Shown here in pieces: positions 46,993 through 59,432 of a stretch of DNA of 64,000 nucleotides. The notes under the pieces are model-generated. The model was not told the origin of the DNA. It did not search any database and saw nothing but the letters and a program-made list of their open reading frames with translations. Origin of the DNA: Voacanga thouarsii. Lineage: Eukaryota > Streptophyta > Magnoliopsida > Gentianales > Apocynaceae. The position numbers and the translations under genes are program-made. The first letter of the stretch is position 1, and each line of letters starts with the position of its first letter. The stretch lies in NCBI GenBank assembly GCA_026120185.1, contig JANUWF010001193.1:248001-312000 (forward strand), in the 5' to 3' direction.

Positions 46993-48056
46993 TCATTTTG
47001 GCACTTCATCTATACAATGGATTAGATAATTGAGGTAATTACTTTGGTAGAGGACCTTTTCATACTGGTCACTTTTGTGAATTAGTGAAATTAGCGTCTT
47101 TTGCTCAATTGAAGTAATGTACTTTTTTTCTGGTCTGGAGTTACCGAGGCTGCATGATTATTAGCTTCTAGGCCCAAGTATGCTGCAATCTCTATTAGAA
47201 TTTTTTTTGTATTTCGAATTCTGAATTTTGTACTTAAAAGTGCAATTACTTGAATAATTAATCCTGGATTAATCTATGGGATTACTTTTCAGGGAGAAGA
47301 AAGGCATCTCTCATGGTTGAGCTTGCTGTACAACGCGAAAAGAGTAAACTCTCGTTGAGTATTGGAGTTCCAGAACAATTGGCATTTTTAACAATCCTTT
47401 AACCTTCATGTTAGATTTCTGGATTTGGGTGTGTGCGGCTCATGCTTGAGTCCTTGGCCTCAAAGTTCAATCATTCCAAGATCAGTCGAAGTTTAGCTAC
47501 TGGCCAAAAACAATGGCAACAGATTTAATTGTCAAACTCCGCTGCTGCTTTGCATTTGATGGTGTAAATCATTTCAAATGACCTGGCTGATTGTTTTGTG
47601 AACTTTTTGCCTTTTCATTTCGTGTTCTGATGTTTCATTGATACCTGTTTATATCTGTCAAAAGAACAAACAATAATTTCTCCATATGGATTTACCTTTC
47701 TGATGGAAAAAAGAGGGAAAAAGAAGCAAGCAGATGTGAAATTTCTGGTACGGTACGAGAAGAACTTGTTGCTTGGTTTATATCATGCATAAAATGGAAA
47801 GTTAGAGGGGAAAGAAGCAGCTATTTCTTTTACTTTGTCTATTCTCCGGAGGGCCGAGAAAGACAGCCTCCCTGGCAGAGTGGGCGAGGTGGGAACCGTC
47901 TGTTTCAAAAACTAGAAAGAATGTCTGCCATAGCTTTGTGCTGTTGGGAATTGGTCCCTTTTGTATTAGCTGTGGGAATAGTAGTTGAGAAAAGCAAAAG
48001 TTCCTTCAAGACTGGAAGGTTTTAAAGTTGTTTTTCATCATGTTGAACGGAAACGT
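46993..48056. other. 3' flank of the formyltransferase gene, no gene recognised
   Basis: Contains the 3' UTR and intergenic sequence. A splice-acceptor-like CTTTTCAG at about 47286-47293 could belong to an alternative 3' UTR exon. No coding sequence is supported. Confidence 0.5.
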
Positions 48057-48700
48057 CCCCAAAGAAACTAAAAGTAACCCATCGTCCGCACAAAGATCAC
48101 TAGCAAGAAGTTCAATCACGAAGATTTTTAAGAACTTGGTATGGATCATCTTCAATGATGGATGTCGTATTTCATCATGTTGGCTGAGATTATGTAGGAA
48201 AAGATTTTTTTTTAGCTGTGTCTTTAGCCTCATGTCTCTTATCCTTCTGGGATCTTCATTCACTAGTAGTTTTTTTTGAAAAACACTATTCATTCTATAC
48301 TAAGTAGGTTTAATAGAATTGTTTTTAAATAATTATTATTTAAAAATAATTAAATTATTAATGATTAGACGAAATCAAGAAATAACCCTTTATATCGAAA
48401 TTATAGAAGATCTCAAACAATTATGTCGAATTTGAGGATGAAAGAATCTCCAAAGAAACTAAGAGAATCCCATCTTCCGCCAAAGGAGTCACTGGCAAGA
48501 AGATCAATCATGGGTTTTTGAAACTGACATGACCACCTTCAATGATAAGGGCACTAGGCTTGATAATAATCGCCCCTTGTAGGAATAGGGATGACTATTC
48601 TAATGTCATGTCTGTTTACTAAATTCAACGTTCGCAGTTCATTATTTGGCGCCGTCAAAGAGGGATCATGCTGGCTGAAAATATGCAGAAAAAAACCTTC
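48057..48700. repeat. diverged duplicated block, origin unknown
   Basis: About 48057-48160 (AAAGAAACTAAAAGTAACCC, TCACTAGCAAGAAGTTCAAT, ATCTTCAATGATGG) recurs at 48449-48548 (AAAGAAACTAAGAGAATCCC, TCACTGGCAAGAAGATCAAT, ACCTTCAATGATAA). A following motif (CATGTTGGCTGAGATTATGT at 48175; CATGCTGGCTGAAAATATGC at 48667) also recurs, displaced by about 100 extra bases in the second copy. This looks like a tandem duplication with a later indel. The source sequence is not recognised. Confidence 0.6.
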
Positions 48701-48984
48701 TCCTTCCATAAAGAAGTATGAAGAATGTTGGACTTACTCCACTGTGCCGGACATTCTTCCTTTGTTAGTTTCAGGTGTGTCATCTTCCATGCGAGCTACC
48801 AAAGCGTTAATGGCTGCTCATAATTTTCTTCAGGGTTGTTAAGGCTTCATAAATTAGTGTTTTTCAAATCACCCTTTCACTGTTTTTGGAGTTTGGGGAG
48901 TGATTAATTCAAGACTAGAGAGTGATTCCCTGATCTTGTTTTGTGGATCTGCCGCTTCGGTTTGAAATTAAAATACAAATTTAA

Positions 48985-49180
48985 TGCTTCCCTTCTAAAT
49001 TAGTAGGACGTGTCTTGATTAGGTGGATAGTAAGATAAGTAAATTTTTTAATTAATTAAATATTTTTTTCTATTTTTATTTTTAAAAATTAATTTATTTC
49101 TTGAATGAAGCACTCAAATGCTAAAATTTTGATATATTTTAAATTGTTTATCTCTTTTATTATTTAATTCAAATAGGTAG
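48985..49180. mobile_element. partial Stowaway-like MITE copy
   Basis: Sequence from about 48987 aligns with the left half of the elements at 49183 and 6862 (TTTTTTAATTAATTAAATAT, CTATTTTTATTTTTAAAAAT, TTATTTAATTCAAATAGGTA). It is cut off exactly at a TA where the next copy starts, suggesting that the second MITE inserted into the first. Confidence 0.6.
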
Positions 49181-49182
49181 TA

Positions 49183-49576
49183 CTCTCTCTATCTCAAAAA
49201 AATGTCCCGGTTAATTGATTATGTGGATATTACGATAATAAAATTTTTAATTAATTAAATATTTTCTTCTATTTTTACCCTTAAAATTTAATTTATTCTC
49301 TCTCTATAAAGAAGTATTTAAAATTTAAAGTTTTGATACACTCTAAATTACTTTCTTCCCATTTTATTTAATTCAAATATTTCTCGGGAATTAAGATGAT
49401 AAGTATGAGCCGCCGAACTTGTAAAACTAGTTTTCTAAATGTTTAAATATATTTAAAAAATAGAATACTATTAAATAGAGATAAGTTTACAATGTTAAAT
49501 TTTAATTTTTTAAAAAAATAAACAAATTGAGATAAAAATTAAATTAGAAATATAACACTTAAATAAGACGAAGGAA
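49183..49576. mobile_element. Stowaway-like MITE, 394 bp
   Basis: It starts CTCTCTCTATCTCAAAAAAA and ends in AAATAAGACGAAGGAA, the degenerate inverse. It is flanked by TA at 49181-49182 and 49577-49578. The interior aligns with the 6862-7330 element (TTAATTGATTATG, TTTTTAATTAATTAAATATT, ATTTAAAATTTAAAG). Confidence 0.7.
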
Positions 49577-49907
49577 TACCACGAACTTACTATTGAAAAA
49601 CAATTTTAGTTAGACCAAAATCCCACATAATTCTAAAAGTAGAATTTGATCTCCATAAATATGGATAGAACCAATCAAATGGTGCAATTATTGGGGTATT
49701 CTCTATATAAATAAATAAAAGAAAAGCAAAGCCACACCCATCGAACGAAAATGAAAGCAAACACAAAAGTGCTTTACAACATTTTTCTCAACATAAAGAA
49801 ATACCCAAATCCAAAAGCATCGATTGCCTCTTCGCGATATTGGGGAACTTTGTGGGCATTTTCTTTCCTTTAAAAAATTTCAAACTATTTTCTTGACATA
49901 GGCTATT

Positions 49908-49920
49908 CTCATATATAGCT
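49908..49920 (+). promoter_or_regulatory. candidate TATA box of the HIPP gene
   Basis: CTCATATATAGCT lies about 185 bases upstream of the HIPP ATG at 50101, leaving a leader of about 150 bases. Consensus match only. Confidence 0.45.
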
Positions 49921-50100
49921 ATCTTCTCCCAAGACCCCCACAAACATCTTGTATGAAAACCAAAGCTTCTGCTATCAGTCTCAGCTTAGACCCCTCCTCC
50001 ACTCATCTTGTATTTCTCTCAAACCCTCCCCCCAACCCCCAAAACAAGAAAACCAAAACAATCCCTTCTGGAAGTTGCTTTCTTCTGAAGAGAAAGGAAA

Positions 50101-51422
50101 ATGGGAGCTCTTGACTATCTCTCAAACTTCTGCACTGTCACCAGCACAAGACGCAAAAGGAAGCCAATGCAGGTAAATGATTAGTCCCAAGTTGGCAAGC
50201 TCTGTTATACTGTTTTACATGCTGAGCAAAACCTATTTTTGTGGGCTTTGGTTTCTCACACAGAAGAATGATTTCTTCTTCTTTCTCTCAGACTGTTGAG
50301 ATTAAAGTAAAGATGGACTGTGATGGATGTGAAAGAAGGGTGAAAAATGCTGTTAGATCCATGAAAGGTACTTGTCATGCATGATTCTGTCTCTGGAAAC
50401 AATTTAAAAGGAAAAAACATGTAACTCTTTCTCTTTCTCAATCCGCATTGCATTATCCTGATGAAACTAACCTTGGAAGAGATCAATTCTGCTTGTTTTG
50501 GTAATTGCTAACAACCTTACAGGATCCAGTGTATGCAGTAATCTTTCTGTCTACTCAATGACTCTACAAAAGAAAAAGGTCGATTTCTTAAACATTTCGA
50601 TGTGAAAAAGACGAATGCATATGTAAATCTAGTGAAATTTACTGTACTTTCTAGAGAGTAACATTTTAAAGATCGGTTTTACGTTGTCAACTCACTTTCT
50701 TTTATCCGACTTTTTGAAACAAAGTTTAAAGGTGAAGCAGTGTGTACAACACACTTCTGGTAAGAGTACTTTTTAGACATTGAAGTTTTGGGCAAAAGAG
50801 TGGAAATCGAAATGTTTTAGTCATACTATTCTAGGGAATGGGAAGCTAGACAACACTATAGAATATAGATATATATATAGAGAGAGAGGGAGAGAGAGAG
50901 AGAGATACTCATAGAGTTGCAGTCTACTTTTTTATAGAGTTATACTCTCATCGAAAGTAAAAGAAAATCCCAAAAATAAAATGGTAGCTAATGATTCATA
51001 ACCGAGAATTATTTTCATCCCTCATTGAGGCATGCTTTAGAACATACATCCACACAAACTGTAAACTTCTTCTTAATGCTTGTTTCTTAGATTTGACTCC
51101 TTACCTTTTGTATTCGAAATAATTTTCAGGTGTGAAAACGGTGGAGGTTAACAGAAAGCAAAGTCGAGTTGTGGTAAGTGGCTTTGTTGATCCAAACAAA
51201 GTCTTAAAGAAGGTGAAGAGCACTGGAAAAAGAGCAGAATTTTGGCCATACGTTCCTTACAATCTTGTGTATTACCCTTACGTCTCTCAAGCCTACGACA
51301 AGAGGGCACCTGCTGGTTTTGTGAGAAATGTTGTACAGGCCGTTCCTCCCCCAAATGCAACCGAAGAGAGAATAACCTATCTCTTCAGTGACGATAACCC
51401 TAATGCTTGTTCCATCATGTGA
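50101..51422 (+). CDS. heavy metal-associated isoprenylated plant protein, HIPP20/HIPP22-like
   Basis: Three exons: 50101-50172, 50292-50367 and 51130-51422 (441 nt, 146 residues). The intron positions, after MQ and inside SMKG, are as in related HIPPs from memory. The HMA domain spans about residues 25-90, with the metal-binding loop MDCDGCERRV (C34 and C37) and the typical VEVNRKQSRVVVSGFVDPNKVL strand. The C-terminus CSIM is a CaaX box, so the protein should be prenylated and membrane-attached. The region YVPYNLVYYPYVSQAYDKRAPAGFVRNV is characteristic of this HIPP clade. Clade members are linked to cadmium and zinc handling and stress. The 762-bp second intron contains a GA microsatellite near 50878-50905. 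Confidence 0.95.
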
Positions 51423-53534
51423 AGATTCCTCTCCGTGTTTGAGTTGAAGTGGGATCCGATTTTCTCATCTTTTTCAATCGTTTCCTAGTTTGAAGGAGAA
51501 GAGCTTTTACATGCTATGTACCTAGTACCACGTCCCAAAGCAGTCATCATTCTAGAAAGCATATGTATTATCTGAGTTCTACGATGAAAATGGACTCTAC
51601 GGTGTTTATATAAAAGTGGCACAATTTTCAGTTGTTAATGAACCTTACTGATTTCTTGCCTAGAGTTCTATGATAAAGTACCATTTTCTTGTTGCGTGAC
51701 ACTCAATTTTACTAGTTCCGCCTTTCAGGGTGTTTTCAAAGCCAGCTGCTAAGGAGCCATACAAAACCCACTAAGTCCTGCATTCAATTTCTAACCATTC
51801 GGCGTTTTAGGTCTGGGAATAATATACTGCCGCCGCCCCTATGTTTCAGATCATTTGCATGAAATAAGATAGCTAAAATTAGAGTAATATCCCGTGACGT
51901 GCCAGTAGGATTTGACATTTAATGGTATCAGAATAAGTAATCAACATTAGTTTTAATATATGTCTTATTGTAGTAACTAAATGCTATACGACTATACGTA
52001 GTGAGTCACACCATTTACTTGTCAATTATATTATAGCGCTCCCGAATCCACAGTTAAAGAGGTGCGACAACCCTTTTGGCTAGAGCCTTAGTGCTAATTG
52101 GTGAAAGTTTGTTTTCTCTTTTCAATATCAAGAAATTATAGTCACTCCTATTAACTGTACACAAATAAATGTCGGGAATCCAATCAATGTCAAAAAGAAC
52201 ATGAATTTGGCTCCAATCAATGTAAATCTTGCATTTTTAATGTCAAATAGAGACAACGCAAGCCCTTTATTCACCTGGTAATAAGTAGAATCTAATTTGG
52301 AGAAGGGGAATTGCAGCTGGGACTTTGACATGGAATATATTTGTCTCAAACCAACGCTAATTGCGATGCAAAAAGTGCTAAGCGGGGGAAACCAGAGAAT
52401 GTCAAATTATCAAAGGTTAGAACTTTTTAGAAGCTTTTTTAGCGGACGGGATGGTAGAATAAGATTCTTGCTGCCTCCAACTTGATCATGCATGGGATTA
52501 GTATCATCTTCTCTTTACTTAAAAGTGACTTATAACCATTGCAAAAAAGAAAGGTTTGTTGTGCTGTGCCTTCCAAATTCTCATAGTGATGATTAATATT
52601 ATTATTGCACCGTCCGTCAAGAAGGGGCTATATATGGGATTTATGCTTAGGAATTGGGATGGCGATTCAATATCAATTTCAGTCCCGTCGTACCCCAAAT
52701 GCTGGTTTTAATAGTTAAGCTATTTTATGCTTTATTCGGAAACATCAAGAAATAGAACTGAACCCTCGTCTTCGTGTCCATATATAATCCATTAATTCGT
52801 TTCAGATTATCCATCTAGACAAAAAGTTAAGACGGTAAATGATGTAGGCTAGCCATTCACAAGTTGTCTGAAGAAAGTTCGCATTTTTGTCCGAACTTGA
52901 ATGGTAGTTATTATATTTTGAAATAAATTTCATCTGAATTTTATTATAAATGAGCCAGATTAGAGTTTTAATAAATTTATATATATCATAATCTATTCTA
53001 TAAGATTAGATCATCACAAAATAAAACCAAATATTTCCGAACTCGTTAATTGTTTTCATGCCATATGTTAATATATTTGTTTCAAATTATGCATCGACAT
53101 AGAATCCTACTCAAGAGTTCCAAAAGTTTTACTTCATGTTCTAGAATTTGTACCTCATTTTTAAACAGATGCCATTCATTGGGAGGTAAAAGAATGAGGA
53201 CATGAGCAAAGCTGAATGGAAAGCTTATAAAGTTAAACGAACCCCACCTAGCTTGTATCCCATTGGCCTTGGTAAGGGTAACATTGATATTATACTAGCT
53301 CTGCTCGAACTAAGCCCTCCTTCACATCCAAATAATTAAAAGCTTCCCTGTGCCTAAGTCCTTTTCCTCATTGGTTGATTTGACACATAACAGTTTTATC
53401 TATTGAGTTATTATTTTTATGAATAATGTTTCATCACAAACGTCTTTAATGTTTTTGTCTGAAGTCTTGTAAATAATATAAATCGTAAGATGTACAACGA
53501 AATCCTTAACTTCACGAAGACACCGCTAGTATTG
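51423..53534. other. intergenic, no gene recognised
   Basis: 3' flank of the HIPP gene and about 1.8 kb of unannotated sequence. Short open frames have no family-like content. No repeats were confirmed. Confidence 0.5.
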
Positions 53535-54530
53535 GTAAGTGGATCAACGTGTCGGGCCAAATTGGGTCAGGTCACACGAGCCGGACCGACTATACTGTAG
53601 TGGGCCGGTCCCAAGGCCGGGCGTGGGGTGTGGGAAGGTCCGGGCCAGGGATTAAAATCCCTAACCCGCCACGGGCCGGCTTGCCTAGGTCCATGGCCTG
53701 CCCATGACGAAATGAGCTAACCCGCCTTAAAGAGCATTTATTTATTTATTTATTGCCTTCAATGGTCAAGAATTTTTTTTTTAACTTTTGGACTCCAACA
53801 ACAATATTTTCCTCATAACTCCCAAAACTCTGTAAATGCCCTCCAATTCACCCTAAAACTTACCAAACACTTTCTAACTTTCTCCAATTCTCTTATTTTC
53901 ATTCTTCTTTCTCTCATAATTCTCAAATCTCTTTATTTCCTCTATAAAAAGTATTAGAATAGATTTTTTTTTTTCAATTCTGCAAACAAAGTCTTCATAT
54001 TTTAAAAGATTATTCAGTAGCAAAATAGTGGATAGTCCATGTCTTTAAGAAGATAAGAAGTAAAGTTCCACAAAGTGTTATTATTCTTGACTATCAACTA
54101 GTTAGTATTTTTTAATCTTATTTTCTTATTTTTTTAATTTTATTAATTGCTTATTTGTTTAATTTTTAAGTTAATTTACAAGTTATTTATATTTTTTAAT
54201 TCTCTTATTTCATTATTTGTTAATATTTTATTTTTTAAAAAATTTTATTTAAAATTTTATTGATTATTTTTATTTAGATATAATGGATCCAAGTCCATAT
54301 CATTACTTTTATCGGGTTAAGTGAAAAAAAAAAAAAGGAGGGAGGATAGGCTCGGGCCCAACCTACTTGGTTCGCGGGCCGTGCTGGGCTCAGAGTTTCT
54401 AGTCTAGCCTAGCCTGCATTAGCATGGACCAGCCCGCACAACTCATGGGCCGGTCCTTAAGCCTGACCCAACCAAATCCAAAACCGTGTAGGCTGGCCCA
54501 CATGCCTATGCTAGACACCGCCATTTTTAG
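53535..54530. mobile_element. degraded hAT-like non-autonomous element with GC-rich ends
   Basis: The left end has GTGTCGGGCCAAATTGGGTC and many GGGCCGG motifs. The right end has GGCCGGTCCTTAAGCCTGAC, and its outermost part (reverse complement GGTGTCTAGCATAGGCATGT, then GGGCCAGCC) is loosely the inverse of the left. Between them lies AT-rich DNA without a gene. This GC-rich end and AT-rich core organisation equals that of the element at 13566-14174. No target duplication was found and the boundaries are approximate. Confidence 0.5.
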
Positions 54531-54597
54531 GCTATTGAGTTATTATCTTTTTTTTTTTTTAACTTTATCTTGTAGACTTTAGTTTTTTTAAAGACTA

Positions 54598-54974
54598 AAT
54601 TATCATCTTAACACGATAATTGTTGATTAGCTAGCTATATTGGTTAGGCAAGCTTCCTTTTCATTATGTCCTTAATTTATGGCTTTAATGCAAATGGGAA
54701 TGAAGCAATAACAAATATTTATATCAATGAAATGGAGAAAGTATGGTTCCAGCGTGATACCCCAATCCTCTATGCAATTGGATGCTGTCAGGTTTATAAT
54801 CGTACTTTCAGACCTGTAAATATAGAGCGTGACAAAATTATCATCTTAACACGATAATTCTTAATTACTAGCCACATTAGTTAGGCAAGCTTCCTTTTCG
54901 TTATGTCCTTAATTTCTGGCTTTAATGCAAATGGGAATGACGCAATAACAAATATTTATATCAATGAAATGGAG
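54598..54974. repeat. 138-bp direct repeat, copies 238 bp apart
   Basis: 54598-54737 and 54836-54974 share ATTATCATCTTAACACGATA, GGCAAGCTTCCTTTTC, TTATGTCCTTAATTT and AACAAATATTTATATCAATG with few differences. A 98-bp spacer separates them. The unit is not recognised. Confidence 0.88.
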
Positions 54975-55461
54975 TTGATATTGATGTGAAATCTTATCTC
55001 TGATCTGTAGTGTTCTGCAATCACCAATTTGGGTGACATTCTTTATCTCATATATATGTCAACTTCGGAGACAATAATCAAACTACAAAAACCCTTTTCA
55101 AGTTTCAACACTTGATTTCCAATAAGCACAAAACAAAGCAATAACAAGAAAGCAATGTGTGTGTATTCATGATTGAGAGCACCGCCGTTCATAGCCATTA
55201 ACAAAAATAATCTAAAGTAGGGCTTTGATTAAGACCCTTTTGGCCCTATTGTTCAAAAAGAAATGGTAAAATATAAACAAAAAAATGTAAGAAAATAGAA
55301 AAAGTCACCGACTTGATCTCAAGTTCAGCAATGCAACTTTGATTATGGAAATATGATGAATAATCTATTCCCAAGGGATTAATTAATGTTTTCGGTGTTT
55401 GAACTCATATGATTATTAAGCAAAAGCTACATTAGCCTTTTCCTTTTAACCTAAATTAGTA
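54975..55461. other. intergenic, no gene recognised
   Basis: Unremarkable AT-rich sequence between the direct repeat and the next MITE. Confidence 0.5.
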
Positions 55462-55807
55462 CTCCTTCCGTTCTCTTTTATTTATTTTATTTTAATTAAG
55501 ACTTTTGTCCCAATTTATTTGTCTTATTAACAAACTAAAAGTATGGTTCAATTAGAATTCCTCTTAAATGAACTGATCTTGTAAATTGAGTAAATTGAAC
55601 TATATTAACCGTACTTGTAGTGAGAATATAGAAGTAAATTAATTATACTTATAACACAAAAATTTTAAAATTTGATTACTTTTTAAGAGAGAGAGAAAGA
55701 GATTCTTTAAGAGTAAAATAAAAAATATCAATTAATTAACCAAAAAATATTTTTTTTAAAAAACTTATATAATTGGTTAAACAAGACTGATAAAAAAAAA
55801 AAAAGAG
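55462..55807. mobile_element. degraded Stowaway-like MITE, about 346 bp
   Basis: The left end CTCCTTCCGTTCTCTTTTAT lies next to TA (55460-55461). The right end, read inverted, begins CTCTTTTTTTTTTTTTATCA next to TA (55808-55809) and continues AGTCTTGTTTAACC, matching the left element's AATTAAGACTTTTG only loosely. The CTCC..CCGT start and TA flanks support the call, but the inverted match is weak. Confidence 0.5.
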
Positions 55808-55809
55808 TA

Positions 55810-57596
55810 CTAATTAGTTGCATAACGAGACAATAATGAGTAATCTTCTATCTCAATGTATTGTAAATTCCTCTAGCAATGAGGCTTCTTGGTCAAATAT
55901 TTGATGTCTTCTAGGTATAAGCATAAGATTTGCATCTTTTTGTGAAAATTTTTATCCATGTCAATCATCGCACTCAAGAAGGAGCTTTTAGTAGCTTATA
56001 TGACTTTTTTTTTTTTTTTGGGCCTCTTGGAAGAAAAAGGATGTGCATTCTAGTGGGAGCATCTTTGAAAAAAATGACCATTTTGAAAGTCATTTTAAGG
56101 TTGGATCATCACCTCATCGGATTTGATTTATCAAAGAAAAGGTCCACCAACATTCAACCACCCAAATTAAACTTTTTTTTTGGGGGGGGGGGGGTTGAGA
56201 AGATTCGGTCTTTTTTGGCTAATTTTTAGTATAAATGGTCTGGCCTCAATGTTTGACTACTATTATGCACTAAAATAAAAGATAATAGGTCAATTAAAAA
56301 AACGATTTTCATTATCAGATTATTTTGAGTTCAATTTTCATTATATGCAGATCTATTTCTTTTTCCTTTTTCTTCTCCTAATATATAAAATTTTCCTTAA
56401 AAATGAAAAATCCTTAAGAGTAAACCAAAAAAAAAAAGTATATAATATGCCTAAAATAATTGTTCAAAAAAATTATGTAAGAACGTCTTAAAATGAAGCT
56501 CCATTAACGAACCTGAGATTGGGACACAATAAGCTCTGATTGATACCTTCCCAGTACTGTGTAGATACAAGCCCAGCTCCGACCCAACAACTCTATCTTT
56601 AAGATAGCCCATTAAGAAAAGGGCAACTTTAACTGGGCTTTTAGACAAATTGGCCGGACACTGGTTACCTAACACAAGGCGGCTTCTTCCCAAATCCATG
56701 GTGAGTTCTCCTCATATACCGACAACATTCCTACACTCAGTCCCCTGTTTTTACTCCCACCCCTCCTGCACCCTCCCCCCCCCCACTCCAATTTTATTTA
56801 TTTTTTCTTTTCAAAGGGGAAGCATTTACATTTCCTTAGTTTCTTTTTGTCTTGCTCCAATTTATAAGTGGTAAAATAATAATTCAATTGATTAAAAATA
56901 CTTTTTATTAGAAACGATAAATTTTAAATTCGATTCATATTTTTGTCTTAAAAAAAAAATTTATAAAAAAATTTACGTTTGTCCTTCTAGGTGATTGTCT
57001 CCATAAACTATATATTTTGTACCCGATAAGATTAATCAATCATCATGTTGGTTAGCACTCTTATCCTAAAGCATAGGATGAAACTCAAATCTCACCTCTA
57101 GCATCTTGCAATTTTATGGTAATGCTTTATCCTAAAATGGATCATTCACTCACTAGAATCCAAACCCAAATGGAAGTCATGATGAACTATTGTAAGGCTT
57201 CTTGATTTAGCGGCTAGAATATCATCATGAATCTCTACAAGCATATTTGACAGATGAGAATGAAGAAGACGTCATAATATTCCTCCTCTGAGGAGTCATG
57301 ACTCCAAACTCCAAAACAGAAAATGAAGCCAGTGGTCCCATGCATCGAAATGAACCAAGTGTTCCAAACTCTGACTAGCTATGGCTGTTATGGAAATCTC
57401 CCAAGTCCTCTCTGAGCGTATGGTCAAATCATACCCTTTAATCCCTATTTCCTCTATCTCTCTATATCTTTCACACATTCACACACTCACAGGTTTCTTG
57501 AAAGCTGTAACTCTTACTGCCTAAAGGGGTAGGCCAATAGCACACCTGTTTGGAGAGTTCCTCCACTATCTGCTTGGCATTTCAAGCAAGGAACTG
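55810..57596. other. intergenic, no gene recognised; homopolymer tracts
   Basis: Includes a T-run at about 56007-56020, a G-run at about 56183-56195 and a C-run at about 56776-56785. The last 300 bases probably hold the promoter and leader of the HMA gene at 57597. Confidence 0.5.
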
Positions 57597-58727
57597 ATGA
57601 GTCTTAAAATAGGAAACAATAGTTCAGGGATGCCTGCATTTTTTTGCCAAGACAAAACAAATCATAGTGTTCTCTTAGAAGAATCAAGGATGTCTGGGAA
57701 GGAGTTTCAGCTAGCAAAGATAAAGGTGGTTTTTCCACAAATGTTCTCCAGAATTATTTCCTGCAACTTTCTTTTTCTTGCATTGTCTTCTGATATTATT
57801 TTGCCTAATTTGTTTCACATTATTGCTTTGCAGACTAGTGTTCTTAAAGTTCACATCCATTGTGAAGGTTGCGCAAGGAAGGTGAAGAAAGTTCTCAAGA
57901 AAATTGAAGGTATCAACTTCCAGAACGACCAGATTTTCTATCTTTAAGTAATGGCACTACTTGTTATTTCTAAGGTGAAAATGTTCTTCCTTTATCAAAT
58001 AATTCAAATTGTTTTGAGTTTCTTAATAGGTGTTTACAAAGTGAACATAGACGCTGAACAACAAAAGGTCCTAGTATATGGAAATGTGGATTCTGCACTA
58101 CTGATCAGGAAATTGATTAAGTCGGGAAAGCATGCTGAACTTTGGACATCAAGCCATGGACAGAGCAATCCCCAGGGACTAACAGACTGCCTCATGGATG
58201 ACGAGAACCAGGACATGGTCCAGAGTCTAAGCAATGGTCTCAGCACTCCTATAATCACCCCGTTAATTGGTAGAGGATTTCATGATTGGAACCCTGAGAG
58301 TTACCTGAACCAGAGTCCCGGAATTGAGCCTCTCATGGGTGGTGACAATATACATTTTTCTTGGGATGGAGATACAATAGCTGCCGCATGCAGCCGGGAT
58401 GGTAACTTAAGGTCCCTCGTAGGTTTTCAAGAGTTTGCAAATACTGCACGCAGCAGCTATGGTGGGATTGAAGACAGAGGAATTGCTGGAATCCAGAAGT
58501 TACATGGTAGCCTCCCTGGTTATGAACATCATTATTCACCATTCACTACGATGAATAACATGCAGCAGTTCCCTCCACCGTCTCCAGTGATGATGAACAC
58601 TGACATCCCTAATTTGAGTACCATACACAGCAGGCCAGTGCACGACAATGCTTACCTTCACCAAGATAGAACTGCAAATTCTCTGTTTAACATGGCTCCT
58701 CCTGTCGCTTACAGTTCTTGGAATTAG
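57597..58727 (+). CDS. HMA-domain (heavy-metal-associated) plant protein without CaaX box
   Basis: Three exons: 57597-57725, 57834-57909 and 58030-58727 (903 nt, 300 residues). The first intron sits directly before TSVLKVHIHCEGC and the second inside KIEG, the same phase-1 position as in the HIPP at 50101. The HMA domain spans about 44-110, with C53-E-G-C56 and the pattern YKVNIDAEQQKVLVYGNVDSALLIRKLIKSGKHAELW, typical of HIPP/HPP proteins. The C-terminal 190 residues are polar and Gly/Asn/Pro/Met-rich and end YSSWN. There is no prenylation motif, so it belongs with the HPP type rather than the HIPPs. A second in-frame ATG at 57690 (MSGKEFQLAKIK) agrees better with related starts and may be the real one. 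Confidence 0.9.
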
Positions 58728-59432
58728 TAGCTTTTGAAATTGACAATATTTACAGTATCAGGTAGCTTTAGGATTGATCAACATGCCTGGGAATTAGCAA
58801 CTTTATATGATTCAGTGAAAAATAAAAACTTACCATCTAAGCTTGAATATATTGTTCAGCTCCAAATACTGTTAGAACTGAAAATAGATTGGTATTTGTG
58901 AAAACTGATCATACGGGATAGATAAATCAATCCTAAAAGAGCTCAATTTAACCCTTTACCAAACTCACAGCAAAGTACCGCAGGTATTGTGCAAGACAGG
59001 ATAAGGATATGGGTCGAAATATAACCAGAAAAATTCCATGGTCTTAACAGAATGCTTAAAACCATGGATGGCAACTCTTTTCCCTAAATAGAAATATAAA
59101 GAAATAAGGTTTATCAATTTTGTTTCACCATCCCTATAGCCATATTGTGCTGGGAATATTATGGCACCACAAAACATCAGACCATAGTCAGTTTTTTTAC
59201 ATCTGATGCACAAAGACTTAACAAATTAAAGATAAGAAAAGCTTAATCATGATAAATTTCAAATGGTTAGACCGTGTAAATATTATACAAGACAGAATGC
59301 AATACTGTCGTGGACATAGATTACATTAAAAACAAACAGAAACATTTACACATGACTGAGAAATACCAACAGTAAAAAGAAGAAGAAAAAACAAGACAGG
59401 CTGTATATTTAAATGGCAAGGCTATGGCATAA
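58728..59432. other. convergent 3' region between the HMA gene and the acidic mitochondrial-type gene
   Basis: Contains the two 3' UTRs. No repeat or RNA gene recognised. Confidence 0.5.
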
